DNA of 64,000 bases from assembly GCA_017530365.1 (NCBI GenBank), contig JAFXMK010000004.1, positions 1 to 64,000 of the forward strand. The letters are read 5' to 3'. The stretch is from Bacteroidales bacterium (GTDB lineage: Bacteria > Bacteroidota > Bacteroidia > Bacteroidales > F082). Below the pieces are notes generated by a model. That model was not told the DNA's origin. It made no database searches and saw only the letters and a program-made list of their open reading frames with translations. Below are positions 1 to 8,029 of the stretch, piece after piece (the stretch's first letter is position 1; each line of letters starts with the position of its first letter). The translations under genes were made by a program, and so were the position numbers.

Positions 1-1
1 C

Positions 2-1279
2 TATAAAGTTTACAACCATGAAACCGGAGAAGAGCTGACGGATGTCGTCTTTACTGAGGATTATCCACAAGTGGCTTACCAACCAAACGACCAATACGGT
101 AATGCCCGTACTCCATGGTTTGTGTATTTCGTTAGATCTAATAACGGCTACACCCTCGACGTCACCCCCTACGGCTCTGGCGAAGGCAACTACTACCTCA
201 TCGCCTCTCCCGTCGGAGCAGTGAGTCCAGCGGATGTGGACAATATGCTCTCGAATGCATACGACCTCTACTATTTCGATCAATCTGCCGAGGATGGCCT
301 GGAGTGGATCAACTACCAGGGCCCTGATGGAGGTTACAGCCTCCAACCTGGCAAAGGCTACCTCTACGCCAACAGCGGCGATGAAACTGGCGAGGTCGTC
401 ACCCTTACCTTCAACGGGGACGCTTATACTGGCACCGGCACCTTCGATTTGGATTATGACGCAAACGCTGAATTTCCTGGCTGGAACCTCGTCGGCAACC
501 CCTACGCCGTGCCCGCCACTGTGAACCGCGACTTCTATGTGATGAATGAAGAAGGCACCGAAATCATAACTGGAGAAGGCAACACCGTTGCTGCTATGAC
601 AGGTATTTTCGTGAAAGCTAACGGAGAAGGAGAGTCCGTGACCTTCAACAATGAACAAACCGAAGTAAAACACATGCAGCTTACTCTTAACCTCAGCAAT
701 GGTATCAACATCATCGACCGTGCCATTGTGCGGTTCAACAACGGCAGTCAGCTGCCTAAGTTCATGCTCAACCAGAACAACACCAAGCTCTACATCGCTC
801 AAGGAGAAGATCAATACGCCGTGGCTTGCAACGACAACAGAGGGGAGACAAATGTCAACTTTGAAGCCGCTGAAAACGGCATCTACACCCTCTATGCCTC
901 TGTTGAACATGTCAATCTGGATTACCTCCATCTCATTGACGTCATTACAGGCACGGACATCGACTTGCTTGCCACGCCGAGCTACACCTTCGAAGCCACT
1001 ACCAACGACAATCCAGCACGTTTCCGCATTGTACTTGGAATCGCTACGGCAGTCAACGAAGAGAACTCCAGCAACTTCGCCTTCTACAACAACGGCAGCC
1101 TCATCCTCAACATCGAAGGTAACGCCACCCTCAACATCGTTGATGTCCTTGGCCGCACCATCAGCAGCCAAAGCATCAACGGCAACGAACACGTCGGCAT
1201 CAATGTCAAAGCTGGTGTTTATACACTTCAACTGATTCAAGGCAACAAGATCCAAACCCAAAAGATTGTCATTGAATAA
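2..1279 (+). CDS. T9SS cargo protein, 5' end cut by window
   Basis: The frame is open from the first bases of the window, so the N-terminus lies upstream; 425 codons are visible. It holds a beta-rich module with a GWNLVGNPY segment, a type common in secreted Bacteroidales proteins. The last 70 or so residues read as a T9SS type A sorting domain: a LNIVDVLGRTISSQ strand, then AGVYTLQLIQGNK and a terminal KIVIE. By family knowledge this domain directs export through the outer membrane by the type IX system and is then cleaved. No catalytic domain is visible in the retained part, so the activity is unknown. A strong hairpin follows the stop. Confidence 0.85.
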   Translation, partial: YKVYNHETGEELTDVVFTEDYPQVAYQPNDQYGNARTPWFVYFVRSNNGYTLDVTPYGSGEGNYYLIASPVGAVSPADVDNMLSNAYDLYYFDQSAEDGLEWINYQGPDGGYSLQPGKGYLYANSGDETGEVVTLTFNGDAYTGTGTFDLDYDANAEFPGWNLVGNPYAVPATVNRDFYVMNEEGTEIITGEGNTVAAMTGIFVKANGEGESVTFNNEQTEVKHMQLTLNLSNGINIIDRAIVRFNNGSQLPKFMLNQNNTKLYIAQGEDQYAVACNDNRGETNVNFEAAENGIYTLYASVEHVNLDYLHLIDVITGTDIDLLATPSYTFEATTNDNPARFRIVLGIATAVNEENSSNFAFYNNGSLILNIEGNATLNIVDVLGRTISSQSINGNEHVGINVKAGVYTLQLIQGNKIQTQKIVIE

Positions 1280-1319
1280 GTAAAGCTGACGAAAAACCCG
1301 TCTGACTTCATTAACTCAT

Positions 1320-1348
1320 AAGAGCCTCGCCCTGCGAGGCTCTTATTA
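1320..1348 (+). terminator. Hairpin after the first T9SS cargo gene
   Basis: A perfect 10-bp stem (1320-1329 with 1335-1344) has a 5-base loop and is followed by an AT-rich but not purely T tract. It lies 40 bases after the stop and 20 bases before the next start. Confidence 0.7.
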
Positions 1349-1364
1349 AAAACAGCCCACCCAA

Positions 1365-4300
1365 ATGAAAAAACGCCTACTCATCTTCTTGTTTGCATTA
1401 GTCGGAACTACCATCCAAGCTCAAATCCCCAATGGCTACTATAACAATGCCAATGGAAAAACCGGTGACGAACTGAAAACAGCACTGCATGATATCATCA
1501 AAGACCACCATGTGGTCAGTTATAACGGCTTGATCAATGCCTTTGCCTACACTGATTGCAAGCCTAACGGAAAGATCTGGGACATCTATTCTAATATTGA
1601 GTATAGTCCGAGTACAGGATTATGTGGCGAATACGAAGATGAAGGCGACTGCTGGAACCGTGAGCATACTTGGCCACAGAGTTGGTTCAACGAGAGCACG
1701 ACGCCCCGAAGCGACCTCTTCCATGTGTATCCCACCGATGGCTTTGTCAATGGGCAACGCAGCAACTATCCTTACGGCGAGGTCAACCGTCCTATTTATA
1801 CTTCGGGCAATGGTTCCAAATTGGGGCCTTGCGTCACATCAGGCTATTCGGGCAGGGTGTTTGAACCTATTGATGAGTACAAAGGTGACATTGCACGCGG
1901 CTATTTCTACATGAGCGTGCGCTACTACAGCGAGGATAGTGACTGGGGCACGAGTGGCATGACCAATAAGTCGGAGATTCTTCCTTGGGCCATGAACATG
2001 CTGCTGCGTTGGAGTGATGAGGACCCTGTAAGCGACAAGGAAATCGCTCGCAACAACGCTGTTTATGGCTACCAGAACAACCGCAACCCTTTCATTGACC
2101 ATCCGGAATATGCCCACATGATTTGGGACGAGAATTGGCAAGGCGGGGTGTACTACAATATCACTTGCGCATCAAGTTTGTCTCATGGTAGCGTGACGGC
2201 ACCCGAAACTGCCATGGAAGGAACTACGGTCTCCATCACAGCTACACCTGAACCTGGTTATATGGTTGACACTTATACAGTGTATAAAACGGGTAGTCCG
2301 AGCACTACAGTCACGGTGAGCAGCAATGGCACCTTCATTATGCCTGGCTATGCGGTTACCATTAGTGCAACCTTTGTGCAGAATAACAATTATTATGACA
2401 TCACTTTGGGCACTGTTAGCCATGGCACGATAACTGCTTCTGAAACGAGTGCGAGGTCGGGCATGACCATCACTCTGACGGCTATACCCAATTCGGGTTA
2501 CAGCCTCTACTCGTGGTATGTCTTCAAGACAGGCGACATGAATACCACTGTCAATGTTAGCGGTAACAGATTTGTTATGCCTGCTTTCAACGTGACCGTG
2601 ATGGCTACCTTCGTGCAAGGCAGTGCCAATGGCGATTTTGTGAAAGTAACCTCTGCGCCTACGGATTGGAGCGGGGAATACATTTTGGTCTATGAACAAA
2701 GTACTACTACGGGCTATGTTTGGACGGGGGTTGATGCCGTGAATAGTTATGTCTCGAAAACAATTTCAAACAACACCATTGCAGATGATGGTGTTGTCTT
2801 TATTACCATAGCCCCAATGTCGGGTGGATATTCCATAAAAATTAATGGAGGCACTAATAACGGAAAGTACATATATGGCACTTCGGGCAGTAATAAGATC
2901 AATTTTGGCACCAGTCCTACATTGAACACGCTTTCTTATGAATCTAATAGTGTGAAAATAGTCTCAAATACTTCTGTGATGCGGTTCAACAATAATTCAG
3001 GTCAGAATCGTTTCCGTTATTTCCAATCAAGTACTTACACCAACCAGCAACCCGTTCAGCTTTATAAACGGGTACATGCCGCACAAACCCACAGCATCCA
3101 TTTTAACCCCAACGGTGGCTCAGGAACGATGGGTGACCAAACCGTAAACGAATTTGAGCCTACGGCATTGCAGGACAATATCTTCACGCGAGAAGGCTTT
3201 GTTTTTGAAGGCTGGAACACTGAAGCTGACGGCACAGGCGATTACTACGCCGATGGCGCCACTGTTACCTTGCTCGACGACTTGATGCTTTATGCCCAAT
3301 GGAATCAGCTGTTCACCATTACATTGGTTCAGGCAAATCATGGCAGCATCAGTGCCAGCGCCTCGCAGGCTTTTGAAGAAACTGAAATCGTGTTAAGTGC
3401 TACTCCTGACCCGCTCTTTGCCTTGAACCAATGGACCGTGACTGATGCCCAAGGCAACAACATCACTGTCACTGAAAACTCCTTTGAGATGCCCGCCAGC
3501 GATGTCACCGTGAGTGCAGTTTTTAGTTATTCGTCTCAGAGTTTCGTGCAGGAATACCAACTTGTCACTTCAGTTGACCAACTTATTGCTGGCCGCACCT
3601 ACCTCATAGTCAACGTAGCCAGTGGCAAGGCGCTGGGAACGACACAGAACAACAACAACCGTTCTGCGTCAGATGTTACGATCGAGGATGGAATCATCCA
3701 TAGTATCGGCAACACCGTTTGCGAGCTAACTTTAGGCGGAAGCACAGGCACATGGACTCTCAAAGACGGAAACAATGGTTATCTTTATGCCGCTGGAGGA
3801 GGCAACTATCTCAGAACCCAGACAAATCTAACTGACAAGGGGAAATGGCAGATTACAATGAATAATGGGACAGCCTCAATAGTATCGAATGGTGATGTCA
3901 GCCAAAACACCATCAAATTTAATCTCAACAACGGTAATCCAATTTTCAGCTGTTATGCCTCTAATTCGACACAGTTGGATGTCTGCCTTTTCCGTCGCAC
4001 CGAGATTTACGATTACCCAGCAGAGCAGTCTTTCAACCTTGTCCAAGGTTGGAGTTGGTGGAGCACTTTTTTCGACATTACCCTTGATGACCTTCAGACC
4101 GCCCTCGTCGCAGCACTGCCAGGCTCACAGATCACCATCAAGTCGAAGAATAACGGCAGCACCATCTATTATGTGAGCAGCAACCAATGGAGAGGATCAT
4201 TGGAGTCCTTGGATGTCGCACAGATGTACGAGATCTATGTCAGCGCAGCATGTACCATCAACCTGACTGGCACTCCTGTTGATCCCTCTGCATATCCCAT

Positions 4301-4511
4301 TACCGTCCACAACGGCGCCAACTGGATCGGATTCCCACATAGCGAAGGCATGGCTCTCAACGATGCCTTGGGCTTCACTCCTACCAACGGCGACATCCTC
4401 AAGTCGAAGAACAATGGCAGCACCATCTATACCAATGGCCGATGGAGAGGTGATCTTACCACCCTAGTTCCTGGACAGGGCTATATCTATGTATCGAAAG
4501 CAAGAGATTGA
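1365..4511 (+). CDS. Secreted endonuclease I family protein with InlB-like repeats
   Basis: 1048 residues. A signal peptide (about 1-20, ending TTIQAQ) precedes an endonuclease I domain (about 20-265) with the motif NREHTWPQSWF near residue 98 and DLFHVYPTDGFVNGQRSN after it; this family (EndA/NucM) makes non-specific cuts in DNA or RNA, using the motif His. Then follow two InlB B-type repeats (about 267-425), a beta domain, a Listeria-Bacteroides repeat ending LYAQW (about 580-650), another InlB-like unit and a second beta domain. The C-terminal 160 residues hold two related modules, each with an SKNNGSTIY core and a WRG.L segment. No T9SS sorting domain is visible after them. The stop overlaps the 3' end of convergent coaE by 25 bases. 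Likely role: extracellular nucleic acid scavenging (inference). Confidence 0.85.
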   Translation: MKKRLLIFLFALVGTTIQAQIPNGYYNNANGKTGDELKTALHDIIKDHHVVSYNGLINAFAYTDCKPNGKIWDIYSNIEYSPSTGLCGEYEDEGDCWNREHTWPQSWFNESTTPRSDLFHVYPTDGFVNGQRSNYPYGEVNRPIYTSGNGSKLGPCVTSGYSGRVFEPIDEYKGDIARGYFYMSVRYYSEDSDWGTSGMTNKSEILPWAMNMLLRWSDEDPVSDKEIARNNAVYGYQNNRNPFIDHPEYAHMIWDENWQGGVYYNITCASSLSHGSVTAPETAMEGTTVSITATPEPGYMVDTYTVYKTGSPSTTVTVSSNGTFIMPGYAVTISATFVQNNNYYDITLGTVSHGTITASETSARSGMTITLTAIPNSGYSLYSWYVFKTGDMNTTVNVSGNRFVMPAFNVTVMATFVQGSANGDFVKVTSAPTDWSGEYILVYEQSTTTGYVWTGVDAVNSYVSKTISNNTIADDGVVFITIAPMSGGYSIKINGGTNNGKYIYGTSGSNKINFGTSPTLNTLSYESNSVKIVSNTSVMRFNNNSGQNRFRYFQSSTYTNQQPVQLYKRVHAAQTHSIHFNPNGGSGTMGDQTVNEFEPTALQDNIFTREGFVFEGWNTEADGTGDYYADGATVTLLDDLMLYAQWNQLFTITLVQANHGSISASASQAFEETEIVLSATPDPLFALNQWTVTDAQGNNITVTENSFEMPASDVTVSAVFSYSSQSFVQEYQLVTSVDQLIAGRTYLIVNVASGKALGTTQNNNNRSASDVTIEDGIIHSIGNTVCELTLGGSTGTWTLKDGNNGYLYAAGGGNYLRTQTNLTDKGKWQITMNNGTASIVSNGDVSQNTIKFNLNNGNPIFSCYASNSTQLDVCLFRRTEIYDYPAEQSFNLVQGWSWWSTFFDITLDDLQTALVAALPGSQITIKSKNNGSTIYYVSSNQWRGSLESLDVAQMYEIYVSAACTINLTGTPVDPSAYPITVHNGANWIGFPHSEGMALNDALGFTPTNGDILKSKNNGSTIYTNGRWRGDLTTLVPGQGYIYVSKARD

Positions 4512-5089
4512 AAAATCTCTGAATGAATCCGCTGCACCTGCTCCTTTAAGTATTCATCCTCGTCATCTTTCTCATGGACGATGACATAATCGGCTTTCGT
4601 CAACTTCTCAGATTGAGGCAGCTGCATCGCCATGCGGGCAAGCACCTCCTCCTCGGTACAATGATCACGGGTCATGACCCTGCGGATTCGAACTGGCTCC
4701 GAAGCGGCTACCACGATGACCGCATCGAACATCGTCTCGATGTGTTTTTCGAAGATCAAAGCCGATTCATAAAGCACATAAGGCATATTTTGCTGTTCGG
4801 TCCACTCAGCAAACCACTCGTTCAATGCAGGATAAAGCACCGACTCCACATAACCCAAGGCACAGGCGTCGGAAAAAACACATCCAGCCATCCGAGCACG
4901 ATCGAGCGTACCATCCTCATGATAGACGTCTGAACCGAAGCGGCTCACCATCTTCGCTTTGACCTCTGGACGGTAATACAGTTGCTTGGCTTCATAATCG
5001 GAATCGAACACAGGAATACCCAGCTCCTTAAATAAGGAACACACGTAACTCTTCCCCGAGCCAATATTTCCCGTGATTCCTATCCTCAT
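4487..5089 (-). CDS. coaE: Dephospho-CoA kinase
   Basis: 200 residues. It carries out the last CoA step, ATP-dependent phosphorylation of dephospho-CoA. The P-loop GITGNIGSGKS lies at residues 3-13, and length and order fit the family. I chose the ATG at 5089, which puts the P-loop at the usual place. An upstream ATG at 5119 would add ten residues overlapping ybbR and the repeat array. It is the last gene of a leftward operon (DUF1573-yajC-ybbR-coaE), an order common in Bacteroidota. CoaD is encoded elsewhere in this window, at 36081. Confidence 0.95.
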   Translation of the reverse strand: MRIGITGNIGSGKSYVCSLFKELGIPVFDSDYEAKQLYYRPEVKAKMVSRFGSDVYHEDGTLDRARMAGCVFSDACALGYVESVLYPALNEWFAEWTEQQNMPYVLYESALIFEKHIETMFDAVIVVAASEPVRIRRVMTRDHCTEEEVLARMAMQLPQSEKLTKADYVIVHEKDDEDEYLKEQVQRIHSEIFQSLAFDT

Positions 5090-5090
5090 C

Positions 5091-5111
5091 CTTCTGACTT
5101 CTGTCTTCTTA
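5091..5111. repeat. Heptad array, ybbR/coaE junction
   Basis: Three 7-base units of the form CTTCTGA, CTTCTGT, CTTCTTA on the plus strand. The array includes the ybbR stop (5109-5111) and reaches to one base before the coaE start. Confidence 0.7.
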
Positions 5112-6074
5112 ATTAACAATAAGGTATTCCACCTGCTTCGGCTCCGTCTTCAACACGTGGACATGCTCTGGCACCTGATCGAGCCTGATGTCGAGTAGTG
5201 GCAAGCGCTGATGCAGCTGAGCGGTATCGACCAGCACGCGAAAAGACGCTCCTGAAATATTGGCGTAATCCTTGATAGGCACCATACACTTCACTTTCAT
5301 GGTCTCAGGGAAGAAACGCAAGGTCAAGGAATCAGTGGTCTTCACAGGAACCTCAATATCGATTTCGGTGTATTGTTCCACTTCCACCAGCACCTGTGCC
5401 GATTCAACCTCGGCCCTTACAGCACCACCATAATAGTCGATCTTCATTGTACGCATGATGTTTTCATTGGCATCGACGGCATGAAGCGGTTCGGTATAGA
5501 CTGCCGTCATGGTATCGAGCAAGTTCTTGGGACCAAACACCGTCACCGTCGCCGGAGTGACCTTAGGCGCACCATAAACGCTAAACTGTCGTTGTGTCTT
5601 GACATCCAGCGGCACCAACACCGCGACTTCCTTTGACTGCAAGTCCTCCATATTGAAAAACTGCTTGTCTTCATTCATCGTGATGTTGCTAGACGGTATG
5701 CCGAGCCAATCTGCGATGCGCTCTGCAACATACTGTGAGCTATAGGAGTATGTGACGCCTCCCTCCAAGCGATAAGGCACCTCGACCAAAGAAAGCTCTA
5801 CAACCCTCTTATGCTCACGCACCAAGTTATGCCGCAAAGTGGCAAAACCATCAGCGACAAATGAGCACTTCACCTGTTGTTCAGGCGTAGAAACCCATTT
5901 GTTGACAGGCACCCCGGAATAAGTCACGGTAAAGACAGTTTGCGAAGAATAATCCTTCGTAAGCTTGATCAAAAACCATAATGCGGTGGAAATCAACAAA
6001 AAAACCAAGAAGGTCAAGAGTTTGGCCTTGTCCTTCTTGCCTATTTCCCCTGTGATCTCTTCGACAGGTTTCAT
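5109..6074 (-). CDS. YbbR-like membrane-anchored protein
   Basis: 321 residues. An N-terminal charged segment is followed by one membrane helix (about 20-38, LLTFLVFLLISTALWFLI), then a large extracytoplasmic region with YbbR-type beta repeats. In Firmicutes, YbbR (CdaR) regulates the diadenylate cyclase CdaA; no such partner is visible here, so the role is open. The ATG at 6074 sits one base after the yajC stop, giving a tight junction. An earlier start at 6125 would overlap yajC by about 50 bases and add a segment without family character. Confidence 0.85.
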   Translation of the reverse strand: MKPVEEITGEIGKKDKAKLLTFLVFLLISTALWFLIKLTKDYSSQTVFTVTYSGVPVNKWVSTPEQQVKCSFVADGFATLRHNLVREHKRVVELSLVEVPYRLEGGVTYSYSSQYVAERIADWLGIPSSNITMNEDKQFFNMEDLQSKEVAVLVPLDVKTQRQFSVYGAPKVTPATVTVFGPKNLLDTMTAVYTEPLHAVDANENIMRTMKIDYYGGAVRAEVESAQVLVEVEQYTEIDIEVPVKTTDSLTLRFFPETMKVKCMVPIKDYANISGASFRVLVDTAQLHQRLPLLDIRLDQVPEHVHVLKTEPKQVEYLIVN

Positions 6075-6075
6075 A

Positions 6076-6399
6076 TCATTGTCCGCCAACTTGCGATGCA
6101 TTTTGCACCAAAGCTGACTTCTCAAGCTCGACCTCTACATCGGGAGCCAATGACACCATGACGGTGTGCTCCTTCACTTCGGTGATCTTGCCATGAAATC
6201 CTCCGATGGTGACGACTTTGTCGCCCTTCTTCAACTCATCGCGGAATTTCTGCTGTTCCTTGGCTTTCTTAGACTGTGGACGAATGAAAAACAGCCAGAA
6301 AACAACGATCAATAAACCAATCAACAAAAGACTGGATGCCATACCACCTGCCTTACCAGGTGCCTGTTGTGCTGCTTGTAATAAAATAGTCAGTAACAT
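6076..6399 (-). CDS. yajC: Sec translocase accessory subunit YajC
   Basis: 107 residues. A single membrane helix (about 23-41) is followed by the conserved FFIRPQSKKAKEQQKF segment and a soluble domain with GDKVVTIGGFHGKITEV. YajC associates with SecDF and SecYEG at the inner membrane. It lies between the DUF1573 lipoprotein gene and ybbR, and its stop is one base from the ybbR start, so the genes are probably co-transcribed. Confidence 0.96.
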   Translation of the reverse strand: MLLTILLQAAQQAPGKAGGMASSLLLIGLLIVVFWLFFIRPQSKKAKEQQKFRDELKKGDKVVTIGGFHGKITEVKEHTVMVSLAPDVEVELEKSALVQNASQVGGQ

Positions 6400-6413
6400 A
6401 TTCTTAAAATTAA

Positions 6414-6441
6414 CTTTTATCTCTTATCTTTTAACTCTTAC
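6414..6441. repeat. Heptad array, DUF1573/yajC junction
   Basis: Four in-phase 7-base units: CTTTTAT, CTCTTAT, CTTTTAA, CTCTTAC. The DUF1573 stop codon (6438-6440) lies in the last unit. Confidence 0.75.
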
Positions 6442-6896
6442 AACTGTCCCGGAGTCCTCACCTCAGCCTTGATACGAATTGCTGTTTGCGAAGGCATGGT
6501 GTTTGACTTCACAATCAACACCTTCGACTGAAAGCCATGATGTCCCTTGCTGTCGTACGTAATCTTTATTTCACCTGATTCACCAGGTTGGATGGGCTCA
6601 CGAGGATAATCGCTAGCTGTACAGCCGCAACTCTTCTCAACATTGGTAATCAGTAGCGGTGCATTTCCAGTGTTTTTAAAATGGAAGGTATAGGACACCA
6701 CCTCGCCTTGGAGGATCTTCCCAAAGTCAAATTCGTTTTTGTCAAAGGTAAGCACAGGCTTCTTGTCGGAAGAAGACTCTGCCGACTTGGGACTGGTCAC
6801 CAAATTACCAGACAATTGTTTGTTGCCATCACTCTGACACGAAAACATGACTATTGTCAGGCAAAACAATAACGCGATTCTAAAATACTTCTTCAT
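6438..6896 (-). CDS. DUF1573 lipoprotein
   Basis: 152 residues. A lipoprotein signal ends at MFSC with Cys20 as the likely lipidated residue. The rest is an Ig-like DUF1573 domain with FDFGKILQGEVVSYTFHFKN, then NVEKSCGCTASDYP and QPGESGEIKITYD. The family is common in Bacteroidota, usually upstream of yajC as here; its molecular function is unknown. It is probably envelope-located and facing the periplasm. Heptad arrays flank it on both sides. Confidence 0.9.
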   Translation of the reverse strand: MKKYFRIALLFCLTIVMFSCQSDGNKQLSGNLVTSPKSAESSSDKKPVLTFDKNEFDFGKILQGEVVSYTFHFKNTGNAPLLITNVEKSCGCTASDYPREPIQPGESGEIKITYDSKGHHGFQSKVLIVKSNTMPSQTAIRIKAEVRTPGQL

Positions 6897-6901
6897 TCTT
6901 T

Positions 6902-6929
6902 CTTCTTGCTTCTTGCTTCTATCTTCTAC
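6902..6929. repeat. Heptad array, T9SS-B cargo/DUF1573 junction
   Basis: Four in-phase units: CTTCTTG twice, CTTCTAT, CTTCTAC. The stop codon of the upstream cargo gene (6926-6928) is in the last unit. Confidence 0.75.
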
Positions 6930-7909
6930 CTTGATTTCGTCAAGATCATCACCACCCCTTCATATTGCACTTCTTCTTTCAAGCCCTTGCATTTCAACAC
7001 ATAATAGTAAGTGCCATCGGAAAGGCCGCCACCATCCCAATCATTCTGATAGTCAGTGGAGTGATAGACGATGCGCCCCCAACGGCTCATTACCATGAGT
7101 TCAGCCGACTTGTAATAATCGTTAAGCGGCTTCTCGTTAGGGTTGTTATCTTTGGCATTACGGGTGCCACTATTATCACCAGGAGAGTCACTGCCACTCG
7201 ATAGGGTGATCACGAAAGTGTCATTGATGCCATCACCATTAGGCGTGAACACACTAGGAATCTTTAATTTGACGGGATTGACGAACACATCTTTGATAAA
7301 AATGGTGTCACATCCAAAATCATCATAAACCGTCAACGTGGCATGATAAGTACCCGATTCGACATACGTGAAAACAGGTTGTTCTTGGGTTGAAGTCAAA
7401 CCATGCTCAAAGGTCCAGAAGAAATGATCGATGTTGATATCGCTGGAGAGGTTCTCGAACGAAAACGTTGCATCGGGATTCTGCAGGTACACCGTATCAC
7501 CCGGATCACAATAGATCTCAATTTCAGGGGTGGGATATGCCTGGGTAAAGATGCTGTCGCGCACCACGCACCCATCACCATCACTAATGGTGACACGGTA
7601 CCAAGCGTATGCCTTCAATCCAATAGCCACCGAAGGATCAGTGGGAGCAATATGCATGGGTTGAAGCTCCGTCCAATGGCCAGGCGTCCCTTTCTCCCAA
7701 AAATAGGAATAAGGTGCCACACCATCTGTAACATTGACCTTGATCTGGGCAGTATTGCCGTTATCAGCTTCATTGTTGTTGCAAGTCAATCTCATTTGAG
7801 TCATGTCGGTATGGATCTGGCAAGGGCTCTGCGCCTTCAGCCATCCCGTATTGACAAGCAAGAACAACATGAAAAGTAGGGACAATATACTTGAAAATGC
7901 TTTTTTCAT
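6926..7909 (-). CDS. T9SS type B (gliding-motility C-terminal) secreted protein
   Basis: 327 residues. A signal peptide (about 1-26, ending LKAQ) leads into a SprB-like segment (GVAPYSYFWEKG...) and a PKD-like domain (about 165-215, ATFSFENLSS, FGCDTIFIKDV). The C-terminal domain begins IPSVFTPNGDGINDTF and ends ELMVMSRWGRIVY...GTYYYVLKC, the type B (CHU_C) sorting domain used by T9SS. That domain is interrupted by about 30 hydrophilic Ser/Gly/Asp/Asn-rich residues between NDTFVI and the MSRWG strand, longer than usual. It is the first gene of the leftward operon leading to coaE. Substrate or ligand unknown; an adhesin-like surface protein is likely. Confidence 0.88.
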   Translation of the reverse strand: MKKAFSSILSLLFMLFLLVNTGWLKAQSPCQIHTDMTQMRLTCNNNEADNGNTAQIKVNVTDGVAPYSYFWEKGTPGHWTELQPMHIAPTDPSVAIGLKAYAWYRVTISDGDGCVVRDSIFTQAYPTPEIEIYCDPGDTVYLQNPDATFSFENLSSDINIDHFFWTFEHGLTSTQEQPVFTYVESGTYHATLTVYDDFGCDTIFIKDVFVNPVKLKIPSVFTPNGDGINDTFVITLSSGSDSPGDNSGTRNAKDNNPNEKPLNDYYKSAELMVMSRWGRIVYHSTDYQNDWDGGGLSDGTYYYVLKCKGLKEEVQYEGVVMILTKSR

Positions 7910-7935
7910 GGATGATCCTTATTTCAATAAGATTG

Positions 7936-7943
7936 CAAAGATA
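7936..7943 (-). promoter_or_regulatory. -7 element TATCTTTG for the T9SS-B to coaE operon
   Basis: An exact match to the Bacteroidota -7 consensus TAnnTTTG, followed by C, 26 bases before the start codon. It is divergent from the hutU promoter 35 bases away, so the two polymerases would compete for the same short region. Confidence 0.75.
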
Positions 7944-7976
7944 ACACTTTTTTGTCAGTCCAATGAACAAAAATCG

Positions 7977-7984
7977 TAAATTTG
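7977..7984 (+). promoter_or_regulatory. -7 element TAAATTTG for hutU
   Basis: TAAATTTGC with a TTTG at 7951-7954, 22 bases upstream, serving as a -33 element. The predicted leader is about 40 bases and AT-rich. Confidence 0.7.
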
Positions 7985-8029
7985 CGAGGTAAAACAATTT
8001 TGAATCTTTAATTTTTTAAATCTTTAAAC

